Source of the DNA: Polytrichum commune | Lineage: Eukaryota; Streptophyta; Polytrichopsida; Polytrichales; Polytrichaceae | Length of the DNA stretch: 64,000 bases | Direction: 5' to 3' | Assembly: GCA_950295325.1 (NCBI GenBank) | Contig: OX485804.1 | Coordinates: forward strand, 64,818,533 to 64,882,532 | Part shown: positions 60,676 to 64,000 of the stretch, in pieces | Position numbering within the stretch: position 1 is the stretch's first letter | How the letters are laid out: each line of letters begins with the position of its first letter | Translations under genes and position numbers: made by a program | The notes under the pieces: model-generated | What the model was told of the DNA's origin: nothing | The model's database searches: none | The model's input: only the letters and a program-made list of their open reading frames with translations

Positions 60676-60850
60676 TAACGATTCGAAGTAGTGATCGATA
60701 GATTTAGTGAGATCGATTCGAAGCAGTGATTGACTAAGTGAGATCGATTGTGTGAAAAAACATTGATAGATTTAGTGAGAACGATTCAAAACTGTGATAG
60801 ATTTAGTAAGAACGATTCCAAACTGTGAATGATTCGAAGCAGCCGAGGTT
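60676..60850 (+). repeat. Degenerate tandem repeat after the recombinase stop
   Basis: Three to four imperfect copies of a unit containing GATAGATTTAGTGAGA and CGATTCGAAGCAGTGAT. Directly follows the stop codon, so probably in the 3' untranslated region. Confidence 0.65.
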
Positions 60851-61289
60851 TTTACATGCAGCCTTGAGTTCAGTAATTGTGGATTGAGAAGCCTCTTTGA
60901 GTTCAGTAATTGTGATCGCATGATTGGATGGTGGATGCTTTCATTGTTAGAGGTTTTGGTTTTGATTGATGATTGATGACACGAGATGGATACTAAGTGA
61001 ACGTTGAATGAACCAATCTTGCTGCCAAGAACCGATTTGCAAGACGGTACACTCTGTTTTTTAATCACTCACTTATATTTGATGTTGTGTAAACGTGAGT
61101 TCTGAGTATACTGGACATTTCTTCACCATCAGTGTAACACACAACAAGAATTGAGTGAACGTTAGTCATAAGGAAACCACAATTAATATCAACAATCAAA
61201 GGAAAAGCCTACAGTCAGTACATTTCCATCGGGTACGTAGTACTGTCTCATGCGCGGGAAGCTCGTCAAATTCAAATGGCATTTATATA

Positions 61290-61402
61290 CGATATACGGA
61301 ATACGGTTTAGAAAATACGGTTTACAAAATACGATCACCGAATCGGCAGGCCTGGCCGATTATGACTGGCAGAATCGGCAGTCCACCTCAGCTGCCGATT
61401 CT
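61290..61402. promoter_or_regulatory. Cluster of GAATCGGCAG half-sites and ATACGGTTTA repeats
   Basis: ATACGGTTTA, each followed by AAAATACG, appears twice at 61301-61333. AATCGGCAGGCC (61341 on), AGAATCGGCAG (61371-61381) and its inverse CTGCCGATTCT (61392-61402, 10-base spacer) follow. The same half-site forms the palindrome at 58604-58616. Confidence 0.55.
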
Positions 61403-61527
61403 ACCCAAAAAAAGGGCTCAAAAATTGGCCGAATTGGACATACGGTCCTTTAACGATCAACGTCTGGTAACCTCAACGATCTCTGCACCAATCCAAACCC
61501 ACGGTTCGGCCTGCCTGGTTCACCAAT

Positions 61528-61690
61528 CAGCTTTCTTCCGCAGTGCCGATGCCAAGGTGGGTGTCCTCACCTTTGTCCCCAGGCAACTGCGGACTCAATC
61601 AGCTTCCTTCCGCAGTGCCGATGCCAAGGTGGGTGTGCCTTGGCAGGACTGCATTGGTGGGACTGCAAGGGCAGAACTGCACCTGCTAAG
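61528..61690 (+). repeat. Right direct repeat flanking the recombinase gene
   Basis: Two tandem copies of the unit AATCAGCTT, CAGTGCCGATGCCAAGGTGG, CTTTGTCCCCAGGCAACTGC, matching 58117-58275. It ends with GACTGCAAGGGCAGAACTGC; the left copy begins with GACTGCAAGGGCGGGACTGC. Confidence 0.8.
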
Positions 61691-62164
61691 GAGGTAGTAT
61701 AAAAATGGATGGCCCGCCTCGCAGCGTCCAGTAACTGATTGTTTGAGTTGAGGTGGGTGGGGTTGGATCCCATTAGATGAATCGAGCTGTGTAAAGCCCT
61801 TCTTAGGTTGTATTAATACCCAAAGCAATAAGCTGGCCTCAGCGATCCTGATATTCATTTTTATCTGTTCGAGCTTTCAGCTGGGCTTAAGGGCTCAGCT
61901 AAGCTATTCATTGTATCTGTTGTCTAACATTCGATCTGCTGGTTGATAACATGTTCGAGATTTTAGCTGTCTGACATTCGATCTGGTTGGATCTAACATG
62001 CAGTTTTTAGGTTCTGGATATGGAGGGATGGCAACGTCATCTTTCAACAAACGCTAGTTGAGTTGCAATTCAAGATTAGTCTTCCGAAATTGAAAACAGT
62101 ACCATATGTGTATATTGGATCATCTAAACGCGAACTAACCTCTACTGCACTGGTTTTGCAGGCC

Positions 62165-62752
62165 ATGACACCGCAGAGAAAGTTGCCTGAGGAGGCACTT
62201 TCCTTGCCAAAGCGCAAGAGATCGCGTTCAAATGATCCAAGATACAATTATGGTGCCATTTCTTCCCCAGCGCCAGCCACAACGAGAGCTTCGACAAGAG
62301 CAACAGCCACAGGAGCGGTACTTTCCGTGCCAAAGCGGAAGAGATCGCGTTCCAATGATTCTTCATACAATTATGGTGCTATTTCTTTCCCAGCGCCAGT
62401 CAAAACGAGAGCTTCGACAAGCGCAACAGCCACAGCCACAGGAGAGTCCATTGAGACCGGCACACTTTCTCTTGTTTCGGAGGGCAAAGAGGTCCCAACC
62501 AGCTCTCAGAACACTTTTCAAAGGCTTGTAGATGTGGCGGGGACGGAACACGCAATCCGAGCTTTGGTCACAATCACGCTCACCTGTACAAGAGCGCAAC
62601 AAGGACTACTTGAAGATCTCATGATGGCTATGCTAAACTATGGAAGCGGCCAAGAACTACTTCAACATCTCAAGAAGGCGATGCTCAACTTTGCAAGCGG
62701 CCAAAAAGCACTAGGTCGTAGGTTAAAGCTGTCCATGGCAGAGATTCGGTGA
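62165..62752 (+). CDS. Small basic protein with duplicated NLS-like segment
   Basis: 195 codons from an ATG placed four bases after a good acceptor (GGTTTTGCAG at 62152-62161), so a 5' intron is likely. An open frame also extends upstream to 62063. The N-terminal half holds two copies of a 41-residue segment (period 123 bp, starting at 62198 and 62321), each with PKRKRSRSND, a strong nuclear-localisation-like cluster, and YNYGAIS. The C-terminal part has a smaller repeat, AMLNYGSGQ and AMLNFASGQ, in a helical-looking stretch. Family not recognised. It lies about 1.5 kb after the recombinase on the same strand, and could be a second gene of the same element or an unrelated host gene. Confidence 0.45.
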   Translation: MTPQRKLPEEALSLPKRKRSRSNDPRYNYGAISSPAPATTRASTRATATGAVLSVPKRKRSRSNDSSYNYGAISFPAPVKTRASTSATATATGESIETGTLSLVSEGKEVPTSSQNTFQRLVDVAGTEHAIRALVTITLTCTRAQQGLLEDLMMAMLNYGSGQELLQHLKKAMLNFASGQKALGRRLKLSMAEIR

Positions 62753-62759
62753 TAGTATC

Positions 62760-63240
62760 CTGCAGAGAAATAGTTTTGACTTGATAGCTCTCCACTGACA
62801 AGAAGAGCAGCACTCAGTATTGCACTAAACAGAGAGTACGATGTTGTGGTAAGATCCATGAATAAAAGTTGCCACCAACACATGCATACTACAATTCAAC
62901 ATCTATGCGTTCCGACGAAAACAAGACCGCAACGATTCAGGGCACCAAAGACGTGTAAAACCCTATCAATCCTGAGCAGACCACATCCACTCACAAAGTC
63001 TGCGCTGTAGCGCCTGAACAGTGCAGCCAATATCTCCTAGCAAACATAAATAACACTATTTCCAACAGCTACATGAACGTTGGATTGTATGGCCGCTTGG
63101 TTTGATGCAGCCGTGCACTTCGAAACCCTAGCCCTAACCCGCCGCAACCACTCGATCTCGGCATCCAGGTAGTCCAGGATCGTAGATCTAGATGAATGCC
63201 CACCGTCGATTTCTGTCTGTGTACTACACACGTTATGTTG
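62760..63240. other. No recognised gene
   Basis: Includes GAAACCCTAGCCCTAACCC near 63120, a telomere-like short motif, and short frames only. Confidence 0.35.
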
Positions 63241-63261
63241 TGTTGAAACTGTCGAAACTTA

Positions 63262-63600
63262 GGGCCACGTCACACGAGTCCCAAGTCCCTAGTCACTTTA
63301 TTAGATCAATCTGTGTAGTCGAGAGCATGGAAGTTGGGACTACCACTTCACACGTCCTAAGTCCAAGTATGACAGGGATGCTTACATGGCAACACTTTTT
63401 GCAGGTGAGGCTAGGGACTTGTGTTGAGAGTTGGGTTGAGCAAAAAGTTAGACCCAACTCTCATTACAACTCCCGCGAATATGTTTCCATAAAAGAATCA
63501 AGATCCGACTTTAATGATAATTAACCATTTATTAATGGTGTCTTGAGGCTCAAAAGTTGGGATCTTGCCTCCATGATGGGACTTGGGATCATTATTGTGC
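63262..63600. repeat. Relative of the 23400 MITE with a GGGCCAC end
   Basis: Starts GGGCCACGTCACACGAGTCC. 63400-63600 matches 23430-23660 in inverse orientation (GGACTTGTGTTGAGAGTTGG, AAAAGTTGGGATCTTGCCTC). It combines features of two families; the right end is not defined. Confidence 0.55.
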
Positions 63601-64000
63601 TTAAATTTTGATGCAACAGTGTTCTTCTAGTGAGAACTACGAGCCCGTGCAAGTTGAGGTTCCACCAACTTTACAAATGCCGTTGGAGACAGTGTGCAAT
63701 ACCTATTTTCCTCAATTGCTTCAACATGTGTAAGGATGTCCATGCCACACTTTTGGTGATCTTGCGAAACAATTGTGAGTAGTTCTCAACATCTACTTGT
63801 CGGTGTTGAACATCCTCTAGGTAATATAAATCTTAACACTCGATTCAGATATAGGTGTTGTGTGTTTTTTGAGCACAAAGTAATTTTAAACCACAATGAC
63901 AGTCACACTCGTGATGCACAAAAAATCTTTGAATATCCTTCTTTAATCAAAACTTAGGTACATCAACATGCGCACAACCAATCTATTAACACACACTGTT
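63601..64000. other. No recognised gene at window end
   Basis: Short frames only. Confidence 0.35.

Noticed and set aside
1-64000. CRISPR array or bacterial operon
   Set aside because: No regularly spaced short repeats with unique spacers. Spliced genes and a spliceosomal RNA show a eukaryotic nuclear sequence.

Overview
The window reads as nuclear DNA of a land plant. Three things show this: a multi-exon hybrid histidine kinase that matches the plant osmosensor AHK1/HK1 exon by exon, a Pol II-type U2 snRNA gene with plant-style upstream elements, and a decayed piece of the plastid gene psbD. The long AT-rich, repeat-filled intergenic space suggests a large genome. A non-seed plant is possible, but the sequence does not settle the lineage.

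Layout. 0-4.2 kb: a decayed clathrin heavy-chain fragment, then an intact PIF/Harbinger-type transposase ORF on the minus strand. 4.2-25 kb: almost gene-free and built of MITEs, dispersed repeats and one decayed gag-like CCHC reading frame. It includes a 326-bp fold-back MITE with 129-bp arms, a related group of elements ending in GGGCCACTTCACAC, and a minisatellite made from one of those ends. 25-28.5 kb: a GC-richer stretch, probably the 5' side of the kinase gene, with one unexplained exon-like reading frame. 28.6-38.5 kb: the histidine kinase gene, 14 coding exons, all splice phases consistent, about 1437 residues. 38.8-42.7 and 52.9-56.8 kb: two direct copies (A and B) of a 3.9-kb block with a degraded pogo/Tigger-like transposase; each copy carries small insertions absent from the other. 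43.1-43.5 kb: an element with poly(G)/poly(C) ends and an 11-bp target duplication. 44.9-45.1 kb: the U2 gene. 46-52.9 kb: more repeats, the psbD fragment and AT-rich DNA. 57.3-63.6 kb: a 76-bp tandem repeat, then an intron-containing Crypton-like tyrosine recombinase gene flanked by related direct repeats and CTGCCGATTC palindromes, then a small basic-protein gene.

The functional host genes appear to be the histidine kinase (membrane two-component phosphorelay) and U2 (splicing). The recombinase, the adjacent small ORF and the Harbinger ORF are mobile-element or domesticated-element genes. The most novel part is the recombinase region at 58-62.8 kb. The A/B duplication is useful because each copy acts as an empty-site control for insertions in the other.

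Limits: all calls come from reading the sequence and from family knowledge. No database search or folding program was run.
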